64,000 nt of DNA from Thermoflexibacter ruber (GTDB taxonomy: Bacteria > Bacteroidota > Bacteroidia > Cytophagales > Thermoflexibacteraceae): positions 1-64,000 of the forward strand of contig NZ_FONY01000004.1 of NCBI RefSeq assembly GCF_900113045.1, written 5' to 3'. A program made the translations under genes and the position numbers. Shown piece by piece: positions 28,555-39,345 of the stretch (position 1 is its first letter; the number at the start of each line of letters is the position of its first letter). The notes under the pieces are model-generated. The model made no database searches, had not been told where the DNA came from, and saw only the letters and a program-made list of their open reading frames with translations.

Positions 28555-29532
28555 TTAATTATCACTTTTACCTGCTTCTTTGTTTACAAAGATTCTTTCA
28601 TAAAAGTAGTCGTACAGTTTTGAGTAAGTTTCTGCCTCAAAGGAAAGTTTTAAGGCATTTTCGTAGGCATACATCGCTTCTCCGTAGAGTTCGTGCTCCT
28701 CTAAAAAGCGAGCTTCGAGAAGCTTGCCAAAGGCGGTGTTGTTATTTTTCCCATTCCTAATCCTGTTTAAATCTTGCATAATTTCCTTCCGCTTTTGTTC
28801 GTCTAATTTAGCAAGCATCTCACCATCAATACTTTTAGGGCTGACCAAATATTTTCCATTTTTGTCCAGAGGGACGATTTTCATTAGCAACATATTTTCT
28901 TGGGCTAATTTGCCTTGACTAAAATCTATTTCTATGGCTTCTTGAGAAACTACTTGCTCATGAATAATATCCTCAGCTATGTTGTAAAATATTACTTTGT
29001 AGGCACTTAGGTCTTTTTTAAAGGGCGAGTCCTCTACAAGTTCCCAGCGAATAAGACATTTTTCCCCTAAGATATGGGTTTTATTTTCTTTCACTACGAG
29101 CGAAGTAGTTACTATATTGTGTCCTCTAACTACCGAACCTGTTTTATTCATGTGTCGGAAGCGCGTTCTACTTGAAATCTTCATATCTTTATCATTCATG
29201 ATTTTATCAGTCACCCAGTCATAGTATTTGTCTTCCAATGATGCTTCATTGGATAGTTTGATTTGATTTTCTAATTCTTGGACTTTGTAAGCACCGGGCT
29301 GGGTAAGTTCTATGACCCGTTTGAGCGATTTGTGGGAAAGATTGAGGTAAGCATTTGCGCCTACTATTTTAATTACCTGATTGGCGGCAACTTGGCTACC
29401 TACCTTGACAGGAAGATTGTTTACAGTAATGCGCCCTTTAGCACCTAATACCTTAAAAACATAATTTTGTGCTTCTGCACTGGCTACTAAGAGGGATAAA
29501 GATAAAAAAGCAAATAAAATCTTGGTTTTCAT
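28555..29532 (-). CDS. Exported FecR-like protein with C-terminal helical module
   Basis: A 325-residue protein. A signal peptide ends SAEA (about residue 21). A FecR-like beta domain follows (about 24-90: VLGAKGRITVNNLPVKVGSQ). A linker with basic residues leads to a beta domain (about 155-235) and an acidic helical hairpin (235-325). The last two parts closely resemble the end of the VIT/VWA protein at 42309-44843: W-E-LVED against W-D-LVED, then KIVPLDKNGK against KIIPLDKAGK. A later EAMYAYENA matches DAMNTYETA. The function is unknown. It is probably periplasmic. Confidence 0.72.
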   Translation of the reverse strand: MKTKILFAFLSLSLLVASAEAQNYVFKVLGAKGRITVNNLPVKVGSQVAANQVIKIVGANAYLNLSHKSLKRVIELTQPGAYKVQELENQIKLSNEASLEDKYYDWVTDKIMNDKDMKISSRTRFRHMNKTGSVVRGHNIVTTSLVVKENKTHILGEKCLIRWELVEDSPFKKDLSAYKVIFYNIAEDIIHEQVVSQEAIEIDFSQGKLAQENMLLMKIVPLDKNGKYLVSPKSIDGEMLAKLDEQKRKEIMQDLNRIRNGKNNNTAFGKLLEARFLEEHELYGEAMYAYENALKLSFEAETYSKLYDYFYERIFVNKEAGKSDN

Positions 29533-29641
29533 AAAAATTCTAACTTTTAGATAAATAATGTCAAACTAACTTTTTGAAAGCAAAAGTTTATACATATTAA
29601 CGTAAACTATATAAATAAGATTTGTATAAGCACGCAAAACT

Positions 29642-29679
29642 AAAAAAAATCCAAGTATGCCTCTATTTAGCATACTTGG
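29642..29679 (-). terminator. Terminator after enolase
   Basis: CCAAGTATGC (29651-29660) and GCATACTTGG (29670-29679) form a perfect 10-base stem. On the minus strand eight T follow directly. It is 43 bases past the enolase stop at 29722. Confidence 0.85.
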
Positions 29680-29721
29680 AAAATGAATTTAGCTAATTTT
29701 AATGAAATTAGCTTTTTACTC

Positions 29722-31071
<1,350 letters not shown>

Positions 31072-31165
31072 TTATTGGAGAGCAAATATATAATTTTCTA
31101 ATTTCTTATCATTTATTCCCTAAATAAAATTATTTTTAAGCCCAAAAATCACTTAATTCGAAAAC

Positions 31166-31525
31166 GTGGGAATAATTGCCTTAGAAGGTTTAGAGTTTTT
31201 TGCTTATCATGGTTTTCACCCTGAGGAACGCATTATTGGGAATCGCTACGGGGTGGATATTAGCGTACAAGTGGATTTTAGAAAAGCCGCAGAAGAAGAT
31301 AAAATCAAATATACGGTCAATTATGGTACGCTTTATGAAATAGTCAAAGAGGAAATGGCTGTTTCTTCTTTGTTATTGGAACACATTGCACAGAAAATTA
31401 TGCGACGTGTATTTTCACAATTTCCTCAAGTAGAGCAAGTTGAAATTACTATTCGCAAGTTTAATCCGCCTATAGGTGGGGTATGCAAGGCTTCAAGAGT
31501 TACGCTCCAAGAAAGTAGAAAGTAA
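31166..31525 (+). CDS. folB: Dihydroneopterin aldolase
   Basis: Cleaves 7,8-dihydroneopterin to 6-hydroxymethyl-dihydropterin in folate synthesis. The start is GTG at 31166, because the family N-terminus (GIIALEGLEFFAYHGFHPEER) begins right there and no ATG lies in frame before it. The 119 residues are the usual length. The VNYGTLYEIVKEEM segment, LLEHIAQKIM and the end VEITIRKFNPPIGG complete the tunnelling fold. The Lys at the active site lies in IRKFNPP. The DUF4835 gene follows 27 bases later on the same strand and is probably co-transcribed. Confidence 0.92.
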   Translation: MGIIALEGLEFFAYHGFHPEERIIGNRYGVDISVQVDFRKAAEEDKIKYTVNYGTLYEIVKEEMAVSSLLLEHIAQKIMRRVFSQFPQVEQVEITIRKFNPPIGGVCKASRVTLQESRK

Positions 31526-31552
31526 ATTGGAAAAAATTTAATTGTTAAAAAA

Positions 31553-32467
31553 ATGAACCGATTTGTTGCTAATTTTTATATTATTATCTGTTTGCTGTGC
31601 CTATTTTCTCTAAGTATCTCTAAGGCACAAGAACTTAGGTGCAACGTCATTATCAATGACCAGCAAGTAGCCACACAAGAGCGTCAAATCATTACGCAGA
31701 TGCGAGATGCGATTTCGCAGTTCATGAATACTACTGAGTGGACTACCGACAAATACAGAGAGTTTGAAAGGATAAAATGCAATATTTTCATCACTTTAGG
31801 GGGCGACTCTGATGTAACCCAAGGGAGATATACGGCTACTGTTCAGATTCAGTCCAGCCGTCCTATTTACGGAACGGACTTAGAATCTCCTTTGCTTACC
31901 TTTTTTGACAGGAGTTTTGCTTTTGAGTATCAGCCTTCACAACCTTTGATTTTTGCTGAAAATGCCAACACTACCAATCTAACCGCCATGCTTGCTTATT
32001 ATGCTTATGTCATTTTGGCTATGGATTATGACAGTTTTGCTAACTTAGGAGGTAATGTGGTCTTGCCGAGAATTTTGAATATTTTAAACAATTCTCAACA
32101 GGCTAACTATGCAGGCTGGAGTGCTGGTGATACCAGAAACAGATATTGGCTCTCTGAAAACCTCAATAATCCACAATTTAGCCCCTTCCGAGAGGGAATG
32201 TACCAGTATCACCGCTTAGCGATGGACAATTTTACTAAAGACCCTGAAGGAAGTAGAAAAAAAATAGTAGAGGTCTTGCAGAAAATCAAACAAGTCAATC
32301 AAGTACGCCCTAATGCTATTCTAATTAATGCCTTCTTTGATGCTAAGTCAGATGAGTTACTTAATATCTTTTCAGAGGGCGACCCCTCTACTATCAAACA
32401 GGCAGTGGACTTGTTAGTTTCCATAGACCCCACTAACTCGAGTAAATACAGAAGTTTGATAAAGTAA
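31553..32467 (+). CDS. DUF4835 family exported protein (PorD-like)
   Basis: A 304-residue protein. A signal peptide ends SKAQ (about residue 25), then ELRCNVIINDQ, the MRDAISQFMNTTEWT helix and the FERIKCNIFITLG strand define DUF4835. Some databases call this family PorD, a protein tied to type IX secretion; I cannot test that role here. The later helices (about 130-300) include YYAYVILAMDYDSFANLGG and SGKYRSLIK-like ends (NSSKYRSLIK). It is probably periplasmic. It follows folB closely, and converges on the nitroreductase gene with 13 bases between. Confidence 0.85.
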   Translation: MNRFVANFYIIICLLCLFSLSISKAQELRCNVIINDQQVATQERQIITQMRDAISQFMNTTEWTTDKYREFERIKCNIFITLGGDSDVTQGRYTATVQIQSSRPIYGTDLESPLLTFFDRSFAFEYQPSQPLIFAENANTTNLTAMLAYYAYVILAMDYDSFANLGGNVVLPRILNILNNSQQANYAGWSAGDTRNRYWLSENLNNPQFSPFREGMYQYHRLAMDNFTKDPEGSRKKIVEVLQKIKQVNQVRPNAILINAFFDAKSDELLNIFSEGDPSTIKQAVDLLVSIDPTNSSKYRSLIK

Positions 32468-32480
32468 AAATTCAGGAAAT

Positions 32481-33074
32481 TTAGTTTTCTATCCAACTTA
32501 CTTTCTCGCTAATAGGGAAACGCTCTCCGTCAGGCGAAGGTGTAGCAATTTTCCCTATATAAAAGAAACCCAACAGTTTATCTTTTTCGCCTAAGCCAAA
32601 AAACTCTTTTGCTTCTTCCATATAAGTTACGCCCCCAGTGCTCCAATATGCCCCTAAGCCATAGGCAGTAGCTGTCAGGTACATATTTTGGACGGCACAG
32701 GCAACTGCCTCTACTTCCTCTATTTCAGGGATTTTTCCTTCTTTTTGCCTTTTCATAGCAATCCCTATGATGTGAGAGGCTTTCAAGGGGTCTTGTTTCA
32801 TTTTCTCGTATTTCTCAGGGCTAAATTTTTCCAAAGGGGTAAATTTTTGATACATTTCTGCCTGAAAATCAGCAAATTTTTGTAGTCCTTCGCCTGTAAA
32901 GACAAAAAAACGCCAAGGTTCTGTTTTGCCGTGTGTAGGTGCCCAGTTGGCATTTTCCAAAATTTGTTCTATGATAGCCTTCTCTACCTTTTCGCCAGAG
33001 TATTGGCGGGGAAAAGTAGAACGACGATGGCGAATGAGATGATTAATTTGTTCTGTATTGTAATTAGTCTGCAT
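32481..33074 (-). CDS. Nitroreductase family protein
   Basis: A 197-residue flavin (FMN) enzyme of the nitroreductase fold. IRHRRSTFPRQYSGEKV (about 13-29) is the phosphate-binding start. NANWAPTHGKTEPWRFFVFTG (about 43-63) and the AVACAVQNMYLTATAYGLGAYWSTGG segment (about 123-148) are typical of the group near YdjA. It reduces nitro or quinone-like compounds with NAD(P)H. The natural substrate is not known. It is cytoplasmic. The histidine kinase gene is 31 bases upstream on the same strand, so the two may be co-transcribed. Confidence 0.9.
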   Translation of the reverse strand: MQTNYNTEQINHLIRHRRSTFPRQYSGEKVEKAIIEQILENANWAPTHGKTEPWRFFVFTGEGLQKFADFQAEMYQKFTPLEKFSPEKYEKMKQDPLKASHIIGIAMKRQKEGKIPEIEEVEAVACAVQNMYLTATAYGLGAYWSTGGVTYMEEAKEFFGLGEKDKLLGFFYIGKIATPSPDGERFPISEKVSWIEN

Positions 33075-33105
33075 GATATTGCATTAGGTTATGTTTTTTA
33101 AGTAA

Positions 33106-34689
33106 TTATTTTTTCAGTTCTATTTTAAAACAGCTACCCTCCCCTACCCTACTCTCTACTTCTACCTTGCCTCCGTGCTGTTGGATTACACTGGCAACAT
33201 AGCTAAGCCCAAGCCCATAACCTTTGATGTTGTGAATGTTGCCCGTAGGTACGCGGAAGAATTTTTCAAAAATTTTATCCTTATACTCTGAGGCAATACC
33301 TATGCCCTTATCTTTGACTGCGAGCTGTACTTTATCTCCTAAATCTGTGAGTTGAATGAATATGTTTGGATTTTCTTTGCTGTATTTCAAAGCATTATCT
33401 AAAAGGTTGTAAATCACATTGGTAAGGTGTACCTCGTCTGCCTGAATAAAGAAATTCTTTGATTCATTTTGTAGATTGACTTCAAAACTGACTTCTGCTT
33501 TGTACTTCTCAAATTGCAACTTCATAGACTTCAAAATCTGATTAACAAGTTGCGGTAAGTTAATGGTGCTAAGTTTGAGTTCTATGCCTTTGCTTTCAAA
33601 ACTTGCCATCTTCATGATTTTATCCACCAGCATTGCCAATCTATTTAGCTCATTTTGAGAAATTTCTAAGTATTCCTTTGTTAGCGTAGGGTTCTGCAAG
33701 GCATTGAAGTTTTGCAAAGCCTCAATAGCTACACTTACCGTAGTAACAGGTGTTTTGAGTTCGTGAGTTACATTGCTGATAAAATCATTTTTCAAAGCAA
33801 TCAATTTTTCCTGTTTCTGCAAATTGTGATAAATCAAATAAAAAGCCCCCGAAGTCAGCAAAACCAACAAGAAAGAAAAGACAAATTGGGGTAACATTTT
33901 CCATAAAATAAATATCTGTGAATCAGGGAAATAGGCTTGATATACAGGTGAGGAGGGTATAGTAAAAAATGGAGCGGAGAGTATGCCTCTCTCCAGCCCT
34001 TCATGCGTTTTTCTTGAAAAAAAGTTTTCTCTTTCCTGTTGGCGATTCAATACTTGCAGTTGGAAAGGTAAGTCTATATTTGCCTCTAACAGTGCCTTCT
34101 GATAATTAGCCATGATAGAGGTATGAGCAAGCGTATCATTACCTAAGCGAATAATAAAACTTTTAGACTGTATCTCAGGCGGTCTGTCTGTGGCTATCTT
34201 TCTCAAAATAGTGTTAAGAGAATCTTGTGGCTTGTCCGAAGTAATAAAAACTTGAATATTAGATTCTTCTGAAATAATTAAAGTATCTTTGGATTTACTT
34301 TGTTGATTGCTTTGTGAGGAAGTTGTTTTTCCTTTTTGGGCATGCACTAACTTATTTACGTGTTGAAGTAAATGGCTTTGAATGTGTATGTGTCTATCTT
34401 TGTGTTTTGTGCTATCTTTCTGAAAAAATGCAGGATTGCGAAAATGCTCAAAGGGTCTGAAAAAATTAAATTTGAAATTGCTATCACCTACTGCCTTGAC
34501 ATTTTTTTGGAATAACGAATCTTGCATTGCCATCATCACGGTTCGGAAAGTAAGGTCTATTTGCTTTTGCAAAGTATTTTTTTCATCTTCATAGACTTTT
34601 TTTAGCCAAAAATATTGGAATACTAAGAGCAACATAATGCTGCTAAGCATCAAAAAAATAGACAAAATATGTTTCTTTGGCTTTTTCAT
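33106..34689 (-). CDS. Membrane sensor histidine kinase (orphan)
   Basis: A 527-residue kinase. The first membrane helix is at 10-28, and a periplasmic sensor of unknown fold runs about 30-255. The second helix (about 262-285) leads directly into a HisKA domain with NVTHELKTPVTTVSVA (phospho-His near residue 309). The ATPase domain has LLDNALKYS, VKDKGIGI, a short FEKFFRV and GYGLGLSYV. All catalytic boxes look intact. No response regulator gene is beside it, so the partner must be elsewhere. On the minus strand TAATTTTG (34694-34701) could be its -7 box. The nitroreductase gene follows at 31 bases. Confidence 0.92.
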   Translation of the reverse strand: MKKPKKHILSIFLMLSSIMLLLVFQYFWLKKVYEDEKNTLQKQIDLTFRTVMMAMQDSLFQKNVKAVGDSNFKFNFFRPFEHFRNPAFFQKDSTKHKDRHIHIQSHLLQHVNKLVHAQKGKTTSSQSNQQSKSKDTLIISEESNIQVFITSDKPQDSLNTILRKIATDRPPEIQSKSFIIRLGNDTLAHTSIMANYQKALLEANIDLPFQLQVLNRQQERENFFSRKTHEGLERGILSAPFFTIPSSPVYQAYFPDSQIFILWKMLPQFVFSFLLVLLTSGAFYLIYHNLQKQEKLIALKNDFISNVTHELKTPVTTVSVAIEALQNFNALQNPTLTKEYLEISQNELNRLAMLVDKIMKMASFESKGIELKLSTINLPQLVNQILKSMKLQFEKYKAEVSFEVNLQNESKNFFIQADEVHLTNVIYNLLDNALKYSKENPNIFIQLTDLGDKVQLAVKDKGIGIASEYKDKIFEKFFRVPTGNIHNIKGYGLGLSYVASVIQQHGGKVEVESRVGEGSCFKIELKK

Positions 34690-34866
34690 AGTGCAAAATT
34701 ATTCATATCTTCTCACTTTATTTGCCTTGCTTAACATCTCTTAACAGCTTTTCAAGCTACATTAACCTTAGCGTCAGAGGTTTTAGAGTAAATTTGCTTG
34801 AGAATCTATAGGAGATAATTCATTACATACATAAGTTAATTCATTTACTTAAATTTTATAAAAACA

Positions 34867-35595
34867 ATGAAAAAACTAATTTTTTTAATTTTAATTCTGA
34901 CAAGTGCAGTTGCTTTTGCACAAAAAAATGAAGGCATCGTTTTGTATGAGGTCAAGGTGAACATGCACAGACGCATACCTGCTGACCGCCAAGAAATGAA
35001 AGCAATGATTCCAGAGTTTCGTACTACCAAAATGGAGTTAATTTTCAATCAGAATGAGTCCCTTTTCAAAAACGTAGAGGAAGACGAGGACGAGGAGGTT
35101 AATGCCAATGGCGGAGCGATGAGAATGAGATTTATGATGCCTCAAAACGAACTTTACTTCAACTTTGCAGAGAACAAAAAGGTAGAAATGAGGGAGTTCA
35201 TGACCAAAAAGTTCCTGTTGGAAGGAGAAATCAAGCCTAATGCTTGGAAAATTAGCGATGAGGAAACCAAAGAAATCAAAGGCTACGTTTGTAAGAAAGC
35301 TACTTTCACCAATGAGGAACGCAAGATGAACATTGTGGCTTGGTTTACAGAGCAAATTCCCGTTTCGGCAGGTCCTGATAACTACAACTCGCTTATGGGC
35401 TTAGTCCTGCAAGTAGATATTAATGACGGAGAAATAGTAACTACGGCAAGCAATATTGAGTTCAAAAAATTGAAAAAGGGGGACATCAAGATTCCTACCG
35501 AAGGTAAAAAAATTACCCAAGAAGAGTTTAGGAAAATGGTAGAGGAGCAGATGAAACAAATGGGAGGAAATGGCATGAGAATTTTTAGGAATTAG
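34867..35595 (+). CDS. GLPGLI family exported protein
   Basis: A 242-residue protein. A signal peptide ends FAQ (about residue 19), then GIVLYEVKVNMHR, a run of beta strands, WKISDEETKEIKGYVCKKAT and the AWFTEQIPVSAGPDNYNSLMGLVLQVDIND segment (in parts, residues 156-187) identify the GLPGLI family. The name motif is degenerate here (SLMGLVL for GLPGLIL). The C-terminus is Met/Gln-rich (MVEEQMKQMGGNGM). The function is unknown; it is probably periplasmic or in the outer membrane. TAAATTTG (34789-34796) could be its -7 box. A clear terminator follows. Confidence 0.82.
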   Translation: MKKLIFLILILTSAVAFAQKNEGIVLYEVKVNMHRRIPADRQEMKAMIPEFRTTKMELIFNQNESLFKNVEEDEDEEVNANGGAMRMRFMMPQNELYFNFAENKKVEMREFMTKKFLLEGEIKPNAWKISDEETKEIKGYVCKKATFTNEERKMNIVAWFTEQIPVSAGPDNYNSLMGLVLQVDINDGEIVTTASNIEFKKLKKGDIKIPTEGKKITQEEFRKMVEEQMKQMGGNGMRIFRN

Positions 35596-35602
35596 AAAAA
35601 AC

Positions 35603-35640
35603 AACGCCTTTTACTATTAAAGTAGAAGGCGTTATTTTTC
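35603..35640 (+). terminator. Terminator after the GLPGLI gene
   Basis: AACGCCTTTTACT (35603-35615) pairs with AGTAGAAGGCGTT (35621-35633), with one mismatch, around a five-base loop. ATTTTTCTTT follows. Confidence 0.8.
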
Positions 35641-35663
35641 TTTATCTGCTGTACTTTGTTTTG

Positions 35664-37883
35664 TTATCTACTATACTTTGTGGCACGCGTATAATGACGC
35701 ATAAAGTACTTGATAGTGATGACTATAGCATTCCTAATAGAAAGTTGGCTATTTTCCAGTGCAAGTTCATTGATAAAATCTTGCCCTTGATTGCGCAACA
35801 TACCTATTTTACTGACAGGAGTGAACTTTACTATCTTATTTTCCAAATCAAACTTTGCCTCAACGTAAGACGATGCTGTAGTTACCCAGCCGTAATTCAT
35901 GTAATGGTTATCTCTGTACTCACTGTATAGAAGTTTCATAGAGATATTTTTATCGGACATATCGTCTATGGAGATACGACTTACGTACACGTGGACAGAC
36001 TCATTGATGTCATCTTGGAAAACCTCTCTGGTAACATCTATGTTATAGCTGAACTCATTGTTCCTGTCTATACTGTAACCAAAGCGATGACCGTCCATTT
36101 CAAAAAAGTTTCTATATTTGCCAAAGTCCTTCCACTCATTTTCCTTATTAATGTCTATTTTCTCTTCTTCGGTTAGGTTAAGTTCCTTAACTTTTTTAGC
36201 ATCTACCAAGGCGGCATTGGCGGCTCTCAACGAATCAATGACTCTTTTCTGCTCGGCTACTTCCCTTTCCTTTGCGGCTAACTGCAATTCCTTATTAGCT
36301 ATTTCAGAGGCAAAAGATTGAATTCTTCTATTATATTCTTCTTCTTTGGCTTGTTGCTCGGCGTCCAATTGGTCTATTTGATTGTTTGTAGTGGAGGATA
36401 TATTTTGTCTTGCTTCCTCCAATTCTTTTTGCATCTTAGCTTCTCTCTCTATGCGAGCCAAGCTATCCGCTACTTGTTTTTGCCTAAGTTGCGCAAATTC
36501 ATTTTGTAAGAACCTTAGACGCTCAGCCGCTTGAGCCATGCTATCAACCACGCGTTGCTGTGCCTTTAACTGTGCCTCGTCTGCTTTTTGCCTATTAGCT
36601 TCCAAAGCCTTCTTCTCTGCGAGTAACTTTTCTTCTATAGCCTTTGCTTGCCTTTGGGTTTCTTCCAGTTCTTTTTGTTTTCTGTTGGCTTCTTTAAGAG
36701 CCTCTGCCTTTTCTTTTTCTAATTGGGCTTTGATTTCATTTTCTCTGCGTTCTATCTCTGCCAATTTTTCTTTTTCTGCCTGTTTTAGTTTTTCTATCTC
36801 CGCCTTGATTCGTTCTTGTTCTCTGGCTCTTTCTTCCTCAAATTTCTTTTTTTCTCGCTCAAATTTCTCTTTTTCCAATGCCAACTCTTCTTTCATTTTC
36901 TTCTCCAACTCTGCTTTTTCCTTATCTTTTTGGGCTTGTATTTGAGCTAACTCTTCTTGATTTGCTTTTCTTGCTTCTTCCAAAGCTTTTTTTCTTGCTT
37001 CTTCTATTTTAGCTTGCTCTTCCTTTTCTTTCTTCTCTTTCTCCAAACGTTCTGCTTCTTTTTCGGCTGGGGTCATGTATTTTTCAGGTTTGAAAAAGAA
37101 ATCACCATAAAAAGTACCACTAAACTCTGGACGTTGCTTCCCTTTAGACTTTAAACTCACTTCTTTGCCTACTTCTTTGAATACATCTTCTATTCTTATT
37201 CTTGGCTTGTTCATTTGCTTTATTAATTCAGAGGTAAACAAACCATTATCTCCTTCGCCGTCAGAGGCTTTTCTACCCGCAGAAGTAGCATATAATATTA
37301 CTGTCCCTTCTGAAGTAGTTACTGGTGCTAAACCTTGTGTAGTAGCCACGCTCTTGCTCAATCCTTTGGTAGCAACTGCTACTTTCTCTACAGGATTGTC
37401 GCGGCAAGCATCTAAAATGATGATATTCACATTGCCTTGTTTTTCATTCATGGCAGCTAAAATATCATTTACCTTAAAACAACCGTATTCAATAGCAGTT
37501 TCATCTGTTGCCATTTCCTCAAGATTGGCTTTGATAGGGACTAAGTAGTTGATATTTTTTACCTGCAAGCCATGTCCAGAATAGTAGAATAAGCGTACAT
37601 TGTAGTCTTTAAGTTCATTTTTAAACTCCCTGAAACTCTTTTGAATAGCATTCAAATCTCCGTCTTCTAAGTAAACTACCTTAAAACCGAGATTCATGAG
37701 GTTTTCTTTCATTTTTCTGGCATCATTGACAGAATTGTGCAGTGCATTGGGGGCATCGTACTTTGCATTGCCAATGATAAAAGCCAAACGTTTTTCGTTC
37801 TCCCCTCCTGTGCTTAGGTTTTGCTGAGCAAAAGCCCAATTAGCAAGGAGCATAGGTAAAAATATGAAGACAAATTTTTTCAT
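35664..37883 (-). CDS. Exported caspase-like peptidase (C14) with long coiled coil
   Basis: A 739-residue protein. A signal peptide ends FAQ (residue 20). The caspase/metacaspase domain (about 30-270) has RLAFIIGNAKY, the His motif FYYSGHG (His104) and the Cys motif IIILDACRDNP (Cys160), so the dyad is intact. A very long Glu/Lys/Arg coiled coil follows (about 275-600). The C-terminal domain (about 610-739) is of unknown fold. In bacteria caspase domains are often cytoplasmic effectors; this one is exported, which points to a periplasmic or surface role. It is the last gene of a three-gene leftward operon, 50 bases after the small membrane protein. Caspases of this type cut after Arg or Lys; the target is unknown. 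Confidence 0.88.
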   Translation of the reverse strand: MKKFVFIFLPMLLANWAFAQQNLSTGGENEKRLAFIIGNAKYDAPNALHNSVNDARKMKENLMNLGFKVVYLEDGDLNAIQKSFREFKNELKDYNVRLFYYSGHGLQVKNINYLVPIKANLEEMATDETAIEYGCFKVNDILAAMNEKQGNVNIIILDACRDNPVEKVAVATKGLSKSVATTQGLAPVTTSEGTVILYATSAGRKASDGEGDNGLFTSELIKQMNKPRIRIEDVFKEVGKEVSLKSKGKQRPEFSGTFYGDFFFKPEKYMTPAEKEAERLEKEKKEKEEQAKIEEARKKALEEARKANQEELAQIQAQKDKEKAELEKKMKEELALEKEKFEREKKKFEEERAREQERIKAEIEKLKQAEKEKLAEIERRENEIKAQLEKEKAEALKEANRKQKELEETQRQAKAIEEKLLAEKKALEANRQKADEAQLKAQQRVVDSMAQAAERLRFLQNEFAQLRQKQVADSLARIEREAKMQKELEEARQNISSTTNNQIDQLDAEQQAKEEEYNRRIQSFASEIANKELQLAAKEREVAEQKRVIDSLRAANAALVDAKKVKELNLTEEEKIDINKENEWKDFGKYRNFFEMDGHRFGYSIDRNNEFSYNIDVTREVFQDDINESVHVYVSRISIDDMSDKNISMKLLYSEYRDNHYMNYGWVTTASSYVEAKFDLENKIVKFTPVSKIGMLRNQGQDFINELALENSQLSIRNAIVITIKYFMRHYTRATKYSR

Positions 37884-37933
37884 AGTTTAGAAGTTTTTGT
37901 AAAGTTTAAAAATGCTTAGTCTGTTTACTTTTT

Positions 37934-38368
37934 TTAGCCAAGGTCTATCTCTGCTTGTATTCTAAATAAATTAGCAATGGCATAGCCTAAGTATCCCCCA
38001 AATACAGTTTCTATTAAACCTAAGGAAGTTTTTACATTTTCCATTGCCTCAGGTCCCACATCGTGCCTATAGGCAAGGGTAGCAATGATAGCCAAAGTAT
38101 AAAAGAAAAGCATCGCCAGAGTAGTATAGAGAAAAGAGGCTTTGACTTCTCTGTCTTCTGCTTGGTTTTTGTACCGTTGCATGACTGTATATCGGATAAT
38201 CACAGAAGCATGAACAGAAAAAGCTGGTAGAATAATACTCATAATACTAATGAAATCATCAAAAGAGTAGCTCTCTGCTAAAAACAAAAGCAAAAGCCAA
38301 ACAATAATTAAGAACTTTGATGTAGCAATAGAAATTGCAATGACGTTTTTTAACTTAGACTCTCTCAT
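37934..38368 (-). CDS. Small multi-pass membrane protein, caspase operon
   Basis: A 144-residue protein with four likely membrane helices at about 8-30, 38-60, 82-103 and 112-133. Basic residues lie between helices 2 and 3. I do not recognise a family. Its start is 2 bases after the stop of the exported protein gene at 38371, and it runs into the caspase gene 50 bases later. The tight spacing supports co-transcription and a shared task. It could anchor or gate the two exported partners, but that is only an inference. Confidence 0.68.
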   Translation of the reverse strand: MRESKLKNVIAISIATSKFLIIVWLLLLFLAESYSFDDFISIMSIILPAFSVHASVIIRYTVMQRYKNQAEDREVKASFLYTTLAMLFFYTLAIIATLAYRHDVGPEAMENVKTSLGLIETVFGGYLGYAIANLFRIQAEIDLG

Positions 38369-38370
38369 GT

Positions 38371-39345
38371 TTAGTTCAGATTTTCAAGCCATCTTTCTAT
38401 CATGGCTCCATAAATATACGCGTACATTTCCATTTTATATTTTCCCTCTTTGTCATCGTCTATAGGAATAAAAGCACTTACTCGTGGTTTCCAAGGGAAA
38501 CTCGCCCCTTTCTTAGCATCTATGGTAAACTCTACTTTTATATCTTCCTTATCTTTCACACAAGCTACTGTAAAAGTTATCATCTCATAAGGAGCCCAAG
38601 AGCCTTTATCTCTAAAAATTTCTCTTTGAATATCGCTTACTTCAAAGCGCAACGCTCCATCTCTAATACCCAAATAAGTAAACTTTCCGCCTTTATTAGG
38701 AGCGGTAAAATACTTCTCTGACTCCTGTCTGATTTTTTTCAGTACTGTTTGCATATAAGCCTCCTCGAGTTCTTTTGCTTTTTGCAAGTCAGCGGCTGTA
38801 GGAGGAGTAGGTTTCTTAAATTTTTTCTGATTACTTGCAGGAATGATAGGCTTACGCAAAGGCACTTTCACATCTATTTTAGAAGTAACTGCTCGTGTTC
38901 CTACATTTTTTGCTTCTATTTTATCTCCTACAAGGGAAATCCTTACATCTTTACTTTCTTCATCTTTGGATAGAATATTCACCATGAGTTGATTAGCAGG
39001 GATTTCCAAAAGTTGCGCAGTTTTATTGAAAATAGAAGTTTCCAAAGACAGGGTATTCATCTTTGCAAAGTTGGCTTTCAAATTATCATAAGCAATTGCC
39101 GCAGAATCACTATTTTGATAGTTTATCCTCAAATACACTGTAACAGTATTTTTATCTAAGAAAGTTACTAATTTTTCTGCTTTCAAAACAGCACCAATTT
39201 CGTGTTCGTCCATCCATTTTTGGAGGTAAGGGAGTTGTGCCTCAAAGAACTTGTCGTCTTCTGCAGTCAGTTTAACCACCTCGCTCTGAGCCATGGTTAA
39301 GAATGGCAAAAGGAATAAAAGTGAATGTAAAATAACTCTTTTCAT
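38371..39345 (-). CDS. Exported protein of unknown function, first gene of the caspase operon
   Basis: The start at 39345 gives the signal peptide MKRVILHSLLFLLPFLTMAQ and 324 residues; the frame to 39402 lacks one. The mature protein has a helical N-terminal part, a beta region, a Lys/Pro-rich linker (KKFKKPTPPT, about 175-190), then a C-terminal domain with LGIRDGALRFEVSDIQREIF and WKPRVSAFIPIDDD. I do not recognise the family. It is probably periplasmic. No clear promoter was found in the 316 bases upstream. Confidence 0.68.
   Translation of the reverse strand: MKRVILHSLLFLLPFLTMAQSEVVKLTAEDDKFFEAQLPYLQKWMDEHEIGAVLKAEKLVTFLDKNTVTVYLRINYQNSDSAAIAYDNLKANFAKMNTLSLETSIFNKTAQLLEIPANQLMVNILSKDEESKDVRISLVGDKIEAKNVGTRAVTSKIDVKVPLRKPIIPASNQKKFKKPTPPTAADLQKAKELEEAYMQTVLKKIRQESEKYFTAPNKGGKFTYLGIRDGALRFEVSDIQREIFRDKGSWAPYEMITFTVACVKDKEDIKVEFTIDAKKGASFPWKPRVSAFIPIDDDKEGKYKMEMYAYIYGAMIERWLENLN

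Noticed and set aside
36157-37154. Several plus-strand ORFs opposite the caspase gene
   Set aside because: They are Ser/Phe/Leu-rich mirror frames of a Glu/Lys/Arg coiled coil; none has a real start context or motif.
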